DNA of 64,000 nucleotides from Streptomyces sp. NRRL F-5135 (GCF_000719775.1 NZ_JOHR01000013.1:293433-357432); one strand, 5' to 3'; counted from the stretch's first letter, positions 16,151 to 24,858 are shown. Program-made: numbers and translations. Notes: a model not told the origin generated them from the letters alone.

Positions 16151-16611
16151 ATGCGTCGGCGCATCATCGCCATCACGGCTGTTCACGAACCCGCGGCGCC
16201 GTTCCTTCCGGACGCGTACGCGTCCCTGCGTGATCAGGAGCTGCCCGAGGGGTGGGAGTGGCACTGGGTCGTCCAGGAGGACGGGACCGGCGACGCGGTC
16301 GCCCCGAGCTCGGCGCGGTGCTGGAGCACTGGCGGGCCCACGGCTTCATCGCCCAGGTCCACCCGGCGACCCTGTTCATGCGCCGCGACCTGCTGCTCGC
16401 CCTTGGCGGCTGGATGGCCCTGCCGGCATCCGAGGACACCGGGCTGCTCCTCGCGCTGAACTCCGTCAGCCGGGGCTGGTTCACCCGCGAGTACGGGCGG
16501 CTCTACCGCAAGCGGCCCGGCCAGGCGACCAGTCAGGCGGCCCACACGGACACCGCCGAGCGGACCCCGCGGGCTCAGGCTCAGGCCGCCGAGGAAAATG
16601 GTTCGCGTCCG
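16151..16611 (+). pseudogene. Family 2 glycosyltransferase with internal deletion and frameshift
   Basis: The first part (RRIIAITAVHEPAAPFLPDA, WHWVVQEDGTGDAVAP) is the start of a GT2-type enzyme. It then jumps into another frame that encodes a C-terminal part (GAVLEHWRAHGFIAQVHPAT, LLLALGGWMALPASEDTGLL). The stretch that should hold the nucleotide-sugar site and DxD motif is missing (I estimate 250-300 bp). The gene is therefore a non-functional relic. It lies just before the phosphotransferase gene, with which it may once have been transcribed. Confidence 0.72.
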
Positions 16612-16673
16612 GCGCCCGCCGACGCCAGCATGCGCTCATGCCCCGCTCCGGATCCGAAGGAGAACCCGCGCGC

Positions 16674-17450
16674 ATGCCGTACTCCGGACCGCCCGCCTCC
16701 CCCGTACACGTTCCCGCTCGCATCGCGGCCCTCGCCGAGGGGCGCGACCCGCACCCCGTCTGGCAGAACGAACTGGGCGGCCTGACCTTCCGGATCGGCG
16801 ACAGCGGAGACAGCGGTGGCAGAGACGGCGAGGGCGAGAGCCTGTTGTTCGCCAAGTGGGCACCGGCGGGCTCCGGGCTCGATCTGGCCGCCGAGGCGGT
16901 ACGCCTCGAATGGGCCGGCCGTTTCACTCCCGTACCCCGCGTACGGGAGTACGGGGCCGACGACGCCGGCGCCTGGCTCGTCACCCATGGGCTCCCCGGC
17001 GAGAGTGCCGTCGCCCCCCGGTGGAAGGCCGATCCCGCCACGGCCGTGCGCGCGCTGGGAGCGGGGCTACGGGCCCTGCACGAACAACTGCCCGTGGCCG
17101 ACTGCCCCTTCAGCTGGTCCGTCGGCGACCGGCTGGACCGCGCCAGGGCCGCGGGCATCCAGGTGAGCGCGGACCTGTTGTCCGCCGCCCCGCCGGCCGA
17201 CCGCCTCGTCGTGTGCCACGGCGACCCCTGCGCGCCGAACACGCTGCTGCACGAGGACGGTACGTGGTCCGCTCACGTGGACATGGGTGCCCTCGGTGTC
17301 GCGGACCGCTGGGCCGACCTCGCCGTGGCCACCTGGAACACCGGGGTCAACTACGGCCCCGGCTGGGAGGACGCCCTCCTGGACGCCTACGGAATCGCCC
17401 CCGACCCGCACCGTATGGACTTCTACCGCCGCCTCTGGTCGGCGACCTGA
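16674..17450 (+). CDS. Aminoglycoside 3'-phosphotransferase-like kinase
   Basis: 258 aa from ATG 16674, with AAGGAG 11 nt before it. The catalytic loop VCHGDPCAPNTLL (His-Gly-Asp and Asn) and the metal-binding HVDMGALGVADRWADLA (Asp) match APH(3') enzymes; FAKWAPAGS corresponds to the ATP-binding Lys strand. Thus it likely transfers phosphate from ATP to a hydroxyl of an aminoglycoside or similar compound. An insertion of Gly/Asp/Ser residues lies before the Lys strand. Whether it confers resistance cannot be told from sequence. Neighbouring genes give no clue beyond the broken glycosyltransferase before it. Confidence 0.82.
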   Translation: MPYSGPPASPVHVPARIAALAEGRDPHPVWQNELGGLTFRIGDSGDSGGRDGEGESLLFAKWAPAGSGLDLAAEAVRLEWAGRFTPVPRVREYGADDAGAWLVTHGLPGESAVAPRWKADPATAVRALGAGLRALHEQLPVADCPFSWSVGDRLDRARAAGIQVSADLLSAAPPADRLVVCHGDPCAPNTLLHEDGTWSAHVDMGALGVADRWADLAVATWNTGVNYGPGWEDALLDAYGIAPDPHRMDFYRRLWSAT

Positions 17451-17623
17451 GTGACGCGGCTCCCTCCGAGGCCGCTACGGCACCCAGCTCGCGACCAGCG
17501 GAACAACGTCCTGCGTAGTGCGCCGACGACGACGCTCTCGACCTGGGTCCAATGTGTCATCGCCAGTACCTGAACCCGTTCCGTCTCCGACAGTGGGGAC
17601 ACCTCTTCATCAGCACTCAGCCG

Positions 17624-18934
17624 TCAGGCCGACGCAATCGGGCCGAGTTGACGATCGATGCGGCTGATCAGTTCCATACGCCGGTCACGTAGCACCACGG
17701 GGGCATAGTCCAGGGCAATCCGATGGGCCTCGACCAGAGGCCCGAGTTCTGGCGGTGGCTCAACCACCCCGGAGAACAGCGGCTCCATCCAGGCGACCGT
17801 CGGCGCCTGCGCCTCCGCCTCCGCGGTTGCCCGCTCTGCCGTTTGGCCGGGCGCCGTGCCGAACACCGCGCCGGACAAAGCGGCAGGAGCCGGCGGCAGG
17901 TGGCCCGCTTGGCCGTGCATCATGCGGGCGGTAAGGATCGCGGCCTCCCAGACACGCATGCTTTCCAGTCGTACGTGGGACGCCAGTTCATCGCGTAGCG
18001 CGCACAGGTCACTCCATACCTTCTCGTGCGCCTGTAGGGCGGCGCCCGCCCTTCGTACCAACAAAGCGTACGCAATCCGGGCCCGCAGAAGGCCACGGCG
18101 GGCCTCGGCGGCGCTGTCCGCGTAGGGGTTGTACGCCACGATCTTCATTGCCACCGCCGTGATCGCGAGGACCAGCATCAGCAGGGCGACCCAGCCGGGC
18201 GCGTACCTCGCCCCCTCGATGTCCTCGGCTCCCGCCCCTGTGTCTCGCGCCCGAAGCAGAGCCCACACGGTGACGGTGGTCAGCACGGCGGCGAGGTAGA
18301 GGACAGGCGGCGCAAGGGAACCGAGCGTCACAAGCACGGGCCGACTCTCTCGGAAGGTGTGCAGCCACTCCCGCAAGCGGTGCAACGGCGCCGCGATCGT
18401 GTGGCCGGACAGCATAAGCGCGAGTGCGAGAACGACTCCTGGCAGGAAGGAAACCGTTTGCTCGACCGGCGAGACGGCTTCCTCGCTCGAAGTGAGGTAC
18501 TGGAAGACCCGCATGAAGTACCACGCGTCAAACACGGCCATGGCAGCGATCACCGGCCAGCGCAGCATCCGTATCCACGGCTCCCGGCGGCGTCGGTCGC
18601 GGGCACCGTCGTCCGCGTGGCGAGCTTCGACCGCCTCTTGGGCCGCCCGGGCCGTACGGAGCGAGGCCACCGCCTCGAACCGTGCCAGAGCCTGAACGGC
18701 TACCTCTGTCCGAGCGTGCGCGCCGATCGTACGGGCCCGGGCCGTGGCGAGCTGCTCACGGTTGTGGCTGACGAGTTCGGCGACCTCGCGAGTCGCCCGC
18801 AGCAGCACCCGCATCTCACCGTTGTCCAGGTGCTCCGGCTCACGCTCCGGTCCCTCCTCCGCACTCTTCACCAAGTGCCGGAGGTCGCAGCCACAGCCGT
18901 GGTGGCAGGGGCTGCCTCGATGTTTCGCGGGCAT
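17624..18934 (-). CDS. Four-TM protein of unknown function with Cys-rich N-terminus
   Basis: 436 aa. The first residues hold a CHHGCGC cluster, fit for metal binding. Helical sequence to about 120 is followed by four TM helices (about 125-145, 165-185, 205-230, 250-270) and a long helical cytoplasmic tail of about 165 aa. No catalytic motif is seen and no family recognised. It is the last gene of the leftward group in the 17.6-25.7 kb island, 108 bp after the vWA-OmpA lipoprotein gene. An effector or membrane-sensor role in that island is conjecture. Confidence 0.7.
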   Translation of the reverse strand: MPAKHRGSPCHHGCGCDLRHLVKSAEEGPEREPEHLDNGEMRVLLRATREVAELVSHNREQLATARARTIGAHARTEVAVQALARFEAVASLRTARAAQEAVEARHADDGARDRRRREPWIRMLRWPVIAAMAVFDAWYFMRVFQYLTSSEEAVSPVEQTVSFLPGVVLALALMLSGHTIAAPLHRLREWLHTFRESRPVLVTLGSLAPPVLYLAAVLTTVTVWALLRARDTGAGAEDIEGARYAPGWVALLMLVLAITAVAMKIVAYNPYADSAAEARRGLLRARIAYALLVRRAGAALQAHEKVWSDLCALRDELASHVRLESMRVWEAAILTARMMHGQAGHLPPAPAALSGAVFGTAPGQTAERATAEAEAQAPTVAWMEPLFSGVVEPPPELGPLVEAHRIALDYAPVVLRDRRMELISRIDRQLGPIASA

Positions 18935-19042
18935 CTACACGTCCTTCTCTGCGAGATGTGCATGGTGTGATCTCAACGGTTTTCACCAGTAAGGGACCCC
19001 ATGAGGAAAATGAGGCACTGGTACACGGCGTACGGGATGAGA

Positions 19043-20398
19043 TCAGCGGCGCACCGTGACAGCGATCTCCACCCGACGGTTGCAGGCCATGGCCGCGTGG
19101 TCCGGCACTCCGTCGCGGTACTCGGGGGTGCAGGCCGGCCGGTCGTCGGAGTGACCACGGACGGAGTCGACAGCGATCCCGCGCTCGGCGAGCGCGGACC
19201 GGACGGACCGCGCCCTCGCGAGGGAGAGTTGCCTGCCACGCCGTTCGCTGCCACGAGAGTCGGTATGCCCGGAAACGGCGACCGACAGAGGATCGAGCTC
19301 CATGATCCGGCTTGCGGCGTCGTCCAGGGTGCTTCGCGCCGTCGGCGACAGTTCCGAGCGGTCGGTGGCGAACAGTACGGACCCGGGAAGGACGATCGTG
19401 GTGACCCGGCCCATCGGACGCTCGGCGAGGGCGGGGAAGGTCACCTGCGGTTCGGCCCTACCGACAACGGTCTGCATTCCCACCCCGGCCTCGCGGGAAC
19501 GTGCGGTGGCCGCCACCTGGCAGGAGGACGCGCCAGTCGCCTGACACAAGTGCTCCCACAGCGTCGTCAGCCAGGCGGTCTGCGGGGACGACGGTGCCTC
19601 GCCCCGAGCTGACCGGCCGATGCCGAAGATGCCTACCTCGGTGCCCGTCAGGTCCGGCAGTTCGCCCGCATCTCTGCAGCGGTCCACCGTCATCCTGATC
19701 TCCTCGCCGCCGTCGAATCCGGCGGAGCGTAGGTCCGCGCAACCCGTATTGGTCAGCCCGTCGGTCGCCACCACGATCCTTCGGGCACCGTCGGAGCCGC
19801 TCCCACCGACCGGTCCGGCCGGGCCGAGCTGATCGGCAGCCGCGGCGAGTGCGCCCAGCACGTCCGTGCGGTCAGTACCCGGCGTCTCGTCGGACAACTG
19901 CCGCAGCCGCTTCTCCAGACAGCCGCTTTGTACCCGCCGACGGTCCTTCCGCCGGGTTTCATTGCCTTGCTCCGCCGGAACGGTCGCACGGTCCACGTCC
20001 CAGTCGACCGTGGACCGGGATCCGTCGAAGCCGGCGACCGAAAGCGCCCCGCTCTCCAAAACCGTTGGCGCGAGCTGCTCGGCGGCCACCAGCGTGGCTG
20101 CCCAGTCCGGTCGGCGTGTTCCCGGCTCGGCGGTCGGGTCCGCCCGGGTCGAGGAACTGCGGTCGAGGAGCACGGCGGTACGCGACCGGGCGAGTTCCTT
20201 CGTGTCCTGCGACCTTCCACGAGTGGTCTGAGAGGAGTTGTCGTGGCCCGGCTCGCTCCCGCCCACACGATCAAGCCAAGCGCACGGCCGTACGACGGGC
20301 GTCTCGAAGGCGCCGCATCCGCTGCCCGCCACCAGAGCGGTCAACGCGCAGGCGACGGCGAGAAACCGCTGAGAGGGCGTTCGAATCAATCGGGTCAC
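19043..20398 (-). CDS. Lipoprotein-like vWA plus OmpA-domain protein
   Basis: 451 aa from GTG 20398 with GGAGAG just before it (a TTG at 20410 is the alternative). A signal peptide ends at a Cys (ALTALVAGSGCGAF), with an atypical lipobox. Residues about 70-270 look like a von Willebrand A domain: LLDRSSST gives the DxSxS metal site and VVATDGLTN the TDG strand. The C-terminal 110 residues are an OmpA/MotB peptidoglycan-binding domain (VSGHTDSRGSERRG with Asp and RARSVRSAL with Arg). It likely sits outside the membrane, bound to the cell wall, and binds a metal-dependent partner. OmpA domains fused to vWA are unusual in Streptomyces. Confidence 0.78.
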   Translation of the reverse strand: MTRLIRTPSQRFLAVACALTALVAGSGCGAFETPVVRPCAWLDRVGGSEPGHDNSSQTTRGRSQDTKELARSRTAVLLDRSSSTRADPTAEPGTRRPDWAATLVAAEQLAPTVLESGALSVAGFDGSRSTVDWDVDRATVPAEQGNETRRKDRRRVQSGCLEKRLRQLSDETPGTDRTDVLGALAAAADQLGPAGPVGGSGSDGARRIVVATDGLTNTGCADLRSAGFDGGEEIRMTVDRCRDAGELPDLTGTEVGIFGIGRSARGEAPSSPQTAWLTTLWEHLCQATGASSCQVAATARSREAGVGMQTVVGRAEPQVTFPALAERPMGRVTTIVLPGSVLFATDRSELSPTARSTLDDAASRIMELDPLSVAVSGHTDSRGSERRGRQLSLARARSVRSALAERGIAVDSVRGHSDDRPACTPEYRDGVPDHAAMACNRRVEIAVTVRR

Positions 20399-20410
20399 TG
20401 AACTCTCCAA

Positions 20411-20499
20411 GCTGAGTTAAATGCATATTTTTGACTTTTATGGGACGACGCTTCGGGGGTTACTGGATCTCTCGGCCACTCGGCAACAGGAGGTCTCCC
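20411..20499. promoter_or_regulatory. AT-rich divergent promoter region
   Basis: The 89 bp between the leftward lipoprotein gene and the rightward PycTM-like gene include TTAAATGCATATTTTTGACT, by far the most AT-rich spot nearby, with a TTGACT box on the + strand. It probably holds promoters for both genes; exact -10 boxes are not clear. Confidence 0.45.
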
Positions 20500-21051
20500 G
20501 TGTCCAGCTCCTCACGCCCCACCGGAAACTCCGCCGGATCAACAGCCACCGATGCACGGGAGACCCCCGGCCTGGAGTCGGGACTGGCCATCTACACCTC
20601 GCTCCAGGCCGCGACCCAGTTCGCGGACACAAAGGTGGCCGTCCTCGGTGCCGTACAGGCCGGGCTGATGGCCACCGCCCTGCCCCAAGGCGAAGCCGTA
20701 CGCGAGGCATGGGAGCGCGGCGGGCCCGGCGCCTGGGTCGCCGTCTGTGTGCTGGTCCTGCGCGTGACTGCCTTCCTTCCTGCGGTCTACTGCGTGGTGC
20801 AAGCGCTGCGCCCCCGGTTGGGGCCGCCACCCGCCCCCAACCGCTTCAGCCTGCCGCTGCTGGCCATCGCCGACGGCACTCCTCCACCGCCCGGCCAGGA
20901 CCTCGAACGGCAGGAGATATGGCAGCTGATTCCCGTACTGGCCAAGGTGGCGGTGACCAAGCACCGGTACATCACCCGGGGCGTGGCCTGGACGGGGCTG
21001 ATGGCGGTGGCTGCCGGACTCTCCCTGCTCACCGGGCCGCTTCTGCCCTGA
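20500..21051 (+). CDS. PycTM-like membrane protein, possible cyclic-nucleotide effector
   Basis: 183 aa from GTG 20500 (AGGAGG 7 nt before). After a short disordered start, ATQFADTKVAVLGAVQAGLM repeats the Asp-Thr-Lys-then-membrane pattern of PycTM effectors. A second TM helix (about 85-108), then WQLIPVLAKVAVTKHRYITR and a final TM helix (VAWTGLMAVAAGLSLLTG) complete the layout. It is the only rightward gene of the island and converges on the cyclase-NTPase operon with an 18-bp gap. In Pycsar systems such proteins disrupt the membrane when a class III cyclase signals infection. A cyclase-like protein is encoded 3 kb away. The match is by pattern only. Confidence 0.6.
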   Translation: MSSSSRPTGNSAGSTATDARETPGLESGLAIYTSLQAATQFADTKVAVLGAVQAGLMATALPQGEAVREAWERGGPGAWVAVCVLVLRVTAFLPAVYCVVQALRPRLGPPPAPNRFSLPLLAIADGTPPPPGQDLERQEIWQLIPVLAKVAVTKHRYITRGVAWTGLMAVAAGLSLLTGPLLP

Positions 21052-21069
21052 GGGCCACGCCGGGGTATG

Positions 21070-21945
21070 TCAGTTCCTGCTGGGCTGTGGCAGCGGCTCC
21101 GCTTCGCCGCTGCCGGACGCCAGGTCGCCCGGCAAGGGAAGACCGAACATTCTCATGGCCCGTCCGAGTTGATGCTCATTGGTGACAACGAAATCGAACA
21201 CGTCGTGCGCCTGATGTGCCTTCACCTGCTGCTCGAGGAACTTGAGGAAATCTTCGAGTTGCCCTCGCCTCTGCTGGAACATGTCCCCGACCTCGGTGGC
21301 CGCTCTGTCCGGCTGCTCAGCCAGGAGAACGGCCCACGGCGTCAGCCAGGACAGGCTGTCATCGTTCTGGCGCGTGCCGACGAGCCCTTCGGCGAGGAAC
21401 GTCCGCCACCGCTCAGAGACCTGGGTCAGCAATTCCACCTGGAGAGCGGACTTCGCGTACCGGTGCTCGATGTCCTGGAGTTCCAAGGCCGCTTTGCGCT
21501 GCTGCTCAAGCACCTCCGGCGCGGGCCGTAGGAAGGCGACGGTACGGCAGCGGACGAGCCCGTTCTCGAAGCATTCGCCCTCCCGCAAGGCATCGTTGAC
21601 GGCGAGCTCCGCCTCCTCCGCACGGAACGGCTCGTAGAGGCGGGTGATGTCACGTACCCGCTCGGTGAGCCGCTGCGGCATGTCCGCCTGGTAGCCATCG
21701 ATGGCACGGCCCAGCACCTCCTGGTCCAGCCTTCCTTCGGCGCACCACTCGCAGCGGATCTCGACCTGGAAGTCGAATCCGTCTCCCCGGGCCGGAGTTT
21801 CGAACGAGACGACGGAGTCACGGTGCACCACCGCTGTCTCCGGCACGTCCATGGTCATCGATTCGAAGGACAGGACGGACTGCCGCCTGCCGCCGAACAG
21901 AGCGCGCAACCAGCCCCATGCGCCACGGGGCGGCATGCCAGTCAT
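21070..21945 (-). CDS. Unrecognised 291-aa protein translationally coupled to the NTPase
   Basis: ATG 21945 overlaps the NTPase stop (ATGA), so the two are made together. The N-terminus is hydrophobic/basic (GAWGWLRALFGGRR), then comes a beta-rich part (residues about 25-75, with CEWC) and a long helical part (EAELAVNDALREGECFENGL, KALDIEHRY-like and FLEQQVKAHQAHDVFDFVVT). The order of beta domain then helices recalls SPFH/band-7 proteins, but the resemblance is weak and I do not assign the family. By position it is a component or partner of the cyclase-like/NTPase module. Confidence 0.6.
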   Translation of the reverse strand: MTGMPPRGAWGWLRALFGGRRQSVLSFESMTMDVPETAVVHRDSVVSFETPARGDGFDFQVEIRCEWCAEGRLDQEVLGRAIDGYQADMPQRLTERVRDITRLYEPFRAEEAELAVNDALREGECFENGLVRCRTVAFLRPAPEVLEQQRKAALELQDIEHRYAKSALQVELLTQVSERWRTFLAEGLVGTRQNDDSLSWLTPWAVLLAEQPDRAATEVGDMFQQRRGQLEDFLKFLEQQVKAHQAHDVFDFVVTNEHQLGRAMRMFGLPLPGDLASGSGEAEPLPQPSRN

Positions 21946-24068
21946 ATAGACCACCTTTCCGTCACAATGGAATGGACCCCTGTGGCCCCATTGGGATCCG
22001 GTAATTGATGTGCCCATAGCCGCAGGTAGAACAGAAACTGTTCGCGCAATCCGTCGCCCCCTGCCCCTGGTTCGGGCAGCTCGGCGACGAATTCGGCCAC
22101 GAGCTCTTCGATGCCCGGCTCTTCGCCCGCCCGCTCCACCCAGAGCCGCATGGCGTTCCAGCCATACCGGCGATGGGATCGGGTGGAGCTGAGCAGAACC
22201 TGCCGGGTCAGCCGCAGCAGGTGTTCACGCGGGCCGGGTTCCTTCAGGAAGCCCGTGACCGCTCGTCGGCCGCGAAATCGGCTGAGACGCTGGAGGCAGT
22301 TCGCCGCATCGTCACGAAGCCAATGCCGTGATGACGACGACCAGTCGGCAAGCCTTTCCAGGACTTGCTCCCGCGAGCCGGCCGCGTAGATTTCCCGTAC
22401 TGCGGCCCACACACTCTTCATTCCCGACTGGGCAATCTTCTCCAGACCGCCCAGAGCATGGGCTGGGAACATCGCGCCGATCGAGGTTCCGTACGCGGCC
22501 CGGGCACAGCTTTGGAACTCCCGCCGCTGGGACCAGCGCCAGAGCAGGCGCTGCACTCGTAGAGCGAGCAGAGGATCGGCCACCGCACGCTCCAGCGCCC
22601 ATGCCGCAGCGAAATGCTTCCGATCGCTGTGCTCACCTTTTTCGGATGCCCAGGTCACAAGCAGTTCTTCGTGCACGTACTCCCAGTCGAAGGTCGCCAG
22701 CAGACCGACCGTCTGGGCAGCCGAGACTCGGATGTCCTCCTCACCCCGGATGACAAGGCTGTCCAGCCACTCCAGCAGCGGGACTCGCGCCCCGCTATGG
22801 TCGTGCCACAGCACCTCCATGACTGCCTGGCCAAGCCCAGGCTGGCGGACCCTCACCAGGCATTCCGGATGCCTGGCCTCGACTCGGTTCCCGTTGCGAT
22901 CGATGAATTCGACATCGGCGGCCCCCAGCCAGTCCTGCACGCTCTCCACGAACAGCGGCATCTCGGGGACGGACGACGGCGAGCGAACCCCGTGCAACAG
23001 TTCGGCGAGCCGGTGGGACTCTCGGCTGACCCGGGACAGCGTCGTTCCGTCAAGCACCACGCAGGCCAGCAGGAACGCTCGGGACCACAAGGAGACATCC
23101 GGCTGCCTGGCGTCACCTGCCCCGGCCTTCGGCGGCCCGAGAAGCCTGGCCGCCTTCGCCCGCAGCTCGGCCCCGAGCCCCTGCACGATCTGGTCGGCGT
23201 CGTCACCCTCGCGCACGCGCCGTGCCAGTTCACCAGCCAGTACGGCGATCTCCGCCATGGATCTGCGCCCATTCAGATCCTCCCGGAGACGCTCGTGCTC
23301 CAGCAGCTTGCGACCGCCTTCCGGCAGGTCGGCGAGGTGCACCGTCACGTGCCGGGCCAGTACCCGGAACCGCAGTTCGTCCGCGACCTCGTGCTCGACG
23401 ACATGTCCGTCAAGGCCGGCGACCGGCACACGGTCATCAACGATGATCACCAGCGGTTGGCGGCGATAGGTCACCTCCCGTAACCGGTTGAGAAGTTGTG
23501 CGCGCAGTTCACTCGCCCACCGCCTCCCGTCACCCTCGATGACATGGCCACGGCTCGGCTGGAGTCCGCCGTCCTCTTTGACCAGCCGACGCACGCCTGT
23601 TTCCGAATCGAGGACGACGACGCCGGTGTCCATCACCTGCCGCGCGGCGAGCAGTGCCATGGTGAAACGCCCGGAACCAGGAGCTCCGCGCAGCACTGCG
23701 ACCCCGTGTCTCTCCAGGTGCTTCACCAGGACGCCGTAGGCGGCGGGCCGTACGTACCGTTCGCGCAGCCCGTCCAACTCGTCTTCCGGGAAGCGGCCGT
23801 CGATCGGATCCACCACCGGTGCATTGAGTATGGTCTTGTACATCGTCCTGGCCGTGTCCCCGGTGCCGAAGCCAACGGCTCCCCCCTTGATCCCCCCTTC
23901 GACAAGGGCCCGGGGCAGGCCCCGCTGACGCAGCCAACGGATGTGGTCGGCCTGTTCTTCCGCCGCGTCCACGCCGACAGGCGCGAATGCGGTCTCCTCG
24001 TCGGCGGTAGGTTCCGACGACGGCCCCTCAAGCGACTCGTTCATAAGGCCGCCGGCCATGTCGTCCAT
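21942..24068 (-). CDS. STAND/NLR-like NTPase with N-terminal shared motif and degenerate P-loop
   Basis: 708 aa from ATG 24068, 13 bp after the cyclase-like gene. Residues 61-80 contain KGGAVGFGTGDTARTMYKT, nearly repeated at the C-terminus of the neighbour. The P-loop at 128-135 is GAPGSGRF: the usual Lys is Arg and the Ser/Thr is Phe, with Thr136 next. LVIIVDD at 206-212 is Walker B-like. The remaining about 400 residues are helical with HEAT/ARM-like pairs (for example EEDIRVSAAQTVGLLATFDW). This is the build of a signal-transducing ATPase: adaptor motif, nucleotide switch, repeat sensor. ATP hydrolysis may be weak. The C-terminus overlaps the next gene. Confidence 0.68.
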   Translation of the reverse strand: MDDMAGGLMNESLEGPSSEPTADEETAFAPVGVDAAEEQADHIRWLRQRGLPRALVEGGIKGGAVGFGTGDTARTMYKTILNAPVVDPIDGRFPEDELDGLRERYVRPAAYGVLVKHLERHGVAVLRGAPGSGRFTMALLAARQVMDTGVVVLDSETGVRRLVKEDGGLQPSRGHVIEGDGRRWASELRAQLLNRLREVTYRRQPLVIIVDDRVPVAGLDGHVVEHEVADELRFRVLARHVTVHLADLPEGGRKLLEHERLREDLNGRRSMAEIAVLAGELARRVREGDDADQIVQGLGAELRAKAARLLGPPKAGAGDARQPDVSLWSRAFLLACVVLDGTTLSRVSRESHRLAELLHGVRSPSSVPEMPLFVESVQDWLGAADVEFIDRNGNRVEARHPECLVRVRQPGLGQAVMEVLWHDHSGARVPLLEWLDSLVIRGEEDIRVSAAQTVGLLATFDWEYVHEELLVTWASEKGEHSDRKHFAAAWALERAVADPLLALRVQRLLWRWSQRREFQSCARAAYGTSIGAMFPAHALGGLEKIAQSGMKSVWAAVREIYAAGSREQVLERLADWSSSSRHWLRDDAANCLQRLSRFRGRRAVTGFLKEPGPREHLLRLTRQVLLSSTRSHRRYGWNAMRLWVERAGEEPGIEELVAEFVAELPEPGAGGDGLREQFLFYLRLWAHQLPDPNGATGVHSIVTERWSI

Positions 24069-24081
24069 CCCTGTGGTCCCG

Positions 24082-24858
24082 TCACCGCGTGTACTTCTTG
24101 TGCATGGTCTTCGCCGCGTCGCCACTGCCGAAGTGGAAAACACCGCCCTTGTTCCGCTTCACCACATTGGTGGGCGGGGGAGCGGCGTCCCCCTCCGGCT
24201 TCGGTTCGGGCACCGGCTGCGGGTCCGGGTGGGAGACGAGCGGCTTCAGCTCTTCGGGACCGTGCTCAGGCACGTGGACCCAGCCGTAGCCGCTGAATTC
24301 CTTCCGCTCGACGTGCACCCTGACGTACCGGGCGGGGTCCAGGCCCTCTCCCTCACCTCGGAGCCTGACGACGTCCTGGTAGAGCTGATCGGAGATGATG
24401 ACCACGAGATCGGTCGAGCTGATGGCCTTGAGCACCTGCTTGAGCTGGTTCGCGCTGAGGTAGCGGGCCACTGACACCGGGGCGGGCCCGCTGTGGCCGA
24501 GGGCGGCCGTCCGGGCCACGCCGAAGTCGATGGCCAGCTTGAGCCGCATCCGTTCTTGCTCGGCCCGGTTGGCGTTGCGCTCGCCGAGACGGATCGCCAG
24601 GTTCCGCACGAAGCAGCCGAGGACCAGCGGCTCCGGTGTCTCGAGCGGCAGCACGGCGAACTCCTGGTCACCCTGCGGCTGGCGCTGCCAGGTCGTCCTG
24701 TCCAGGCCGGAGAGCACCGCCGCCTCCTCCAGCACCCGGACCAGGTCCGCCTGGAATGCCTCCTGGCTCGGGGTGTCGAGGTGGCTGTACTGCTCCACGT
24801 CGGCGGCCATGCACAGATGGCGCGTGATGATCTCCTGCGATTTGGATGGGGAAGTCAT
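24082..24858 (-). CDS. Class III nucleotidyl-cyclase-like protein with C-terminal adaptor motif
   Basis: 258 aa from ATG 24858 (AGGAGAA before it). The pattern follows class III cyclases: CMAADVEQYSHL (metal Asp20), QPQGDQEFAVLP (second metal Asp64), a RLKLAIDFGVA strand, PAPVSVARYL (Arg kept, the usual transition-state Asn not kept), TDLVVIISDQLY and VERKEFSGYGWVHVP. After a Pro-rich linker (about 205-230) the last 22 residues hold KGGVFHFGSGDAAKTMHKK, matching the N-terminus of the NTPase. It may make a cyclic nucleotide or only bind one; the changed Asn leaves this open. It heads the operon with the NTPase and the 291-aa protein and lies 122 bp from a Crp gene. Confidence 0.58.
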   Translation of the reverse strand: MTSPSKSQEIITRHLCMAADVEQYSHLDTPSQEAFQADLVRVLEEAAVLSGLDRTTWQRQPQGDQEFAVLPLETPEPLVLGCFVRNLAIRLGERNANRAEQERMRLKLAIDFGVARTAALGHSGPAPVSVARYLSANQLKQVLKAISSTDLVVIISDQLYQDVVRLRGEGEGLDPARYVRVHVERKEFSGYGWVHVPEHGPEELKPLVSHPDPQPVPEPKPEGDAAPPPTNVVKRNKGGVFHFGSGDAAKTMHKKYTR

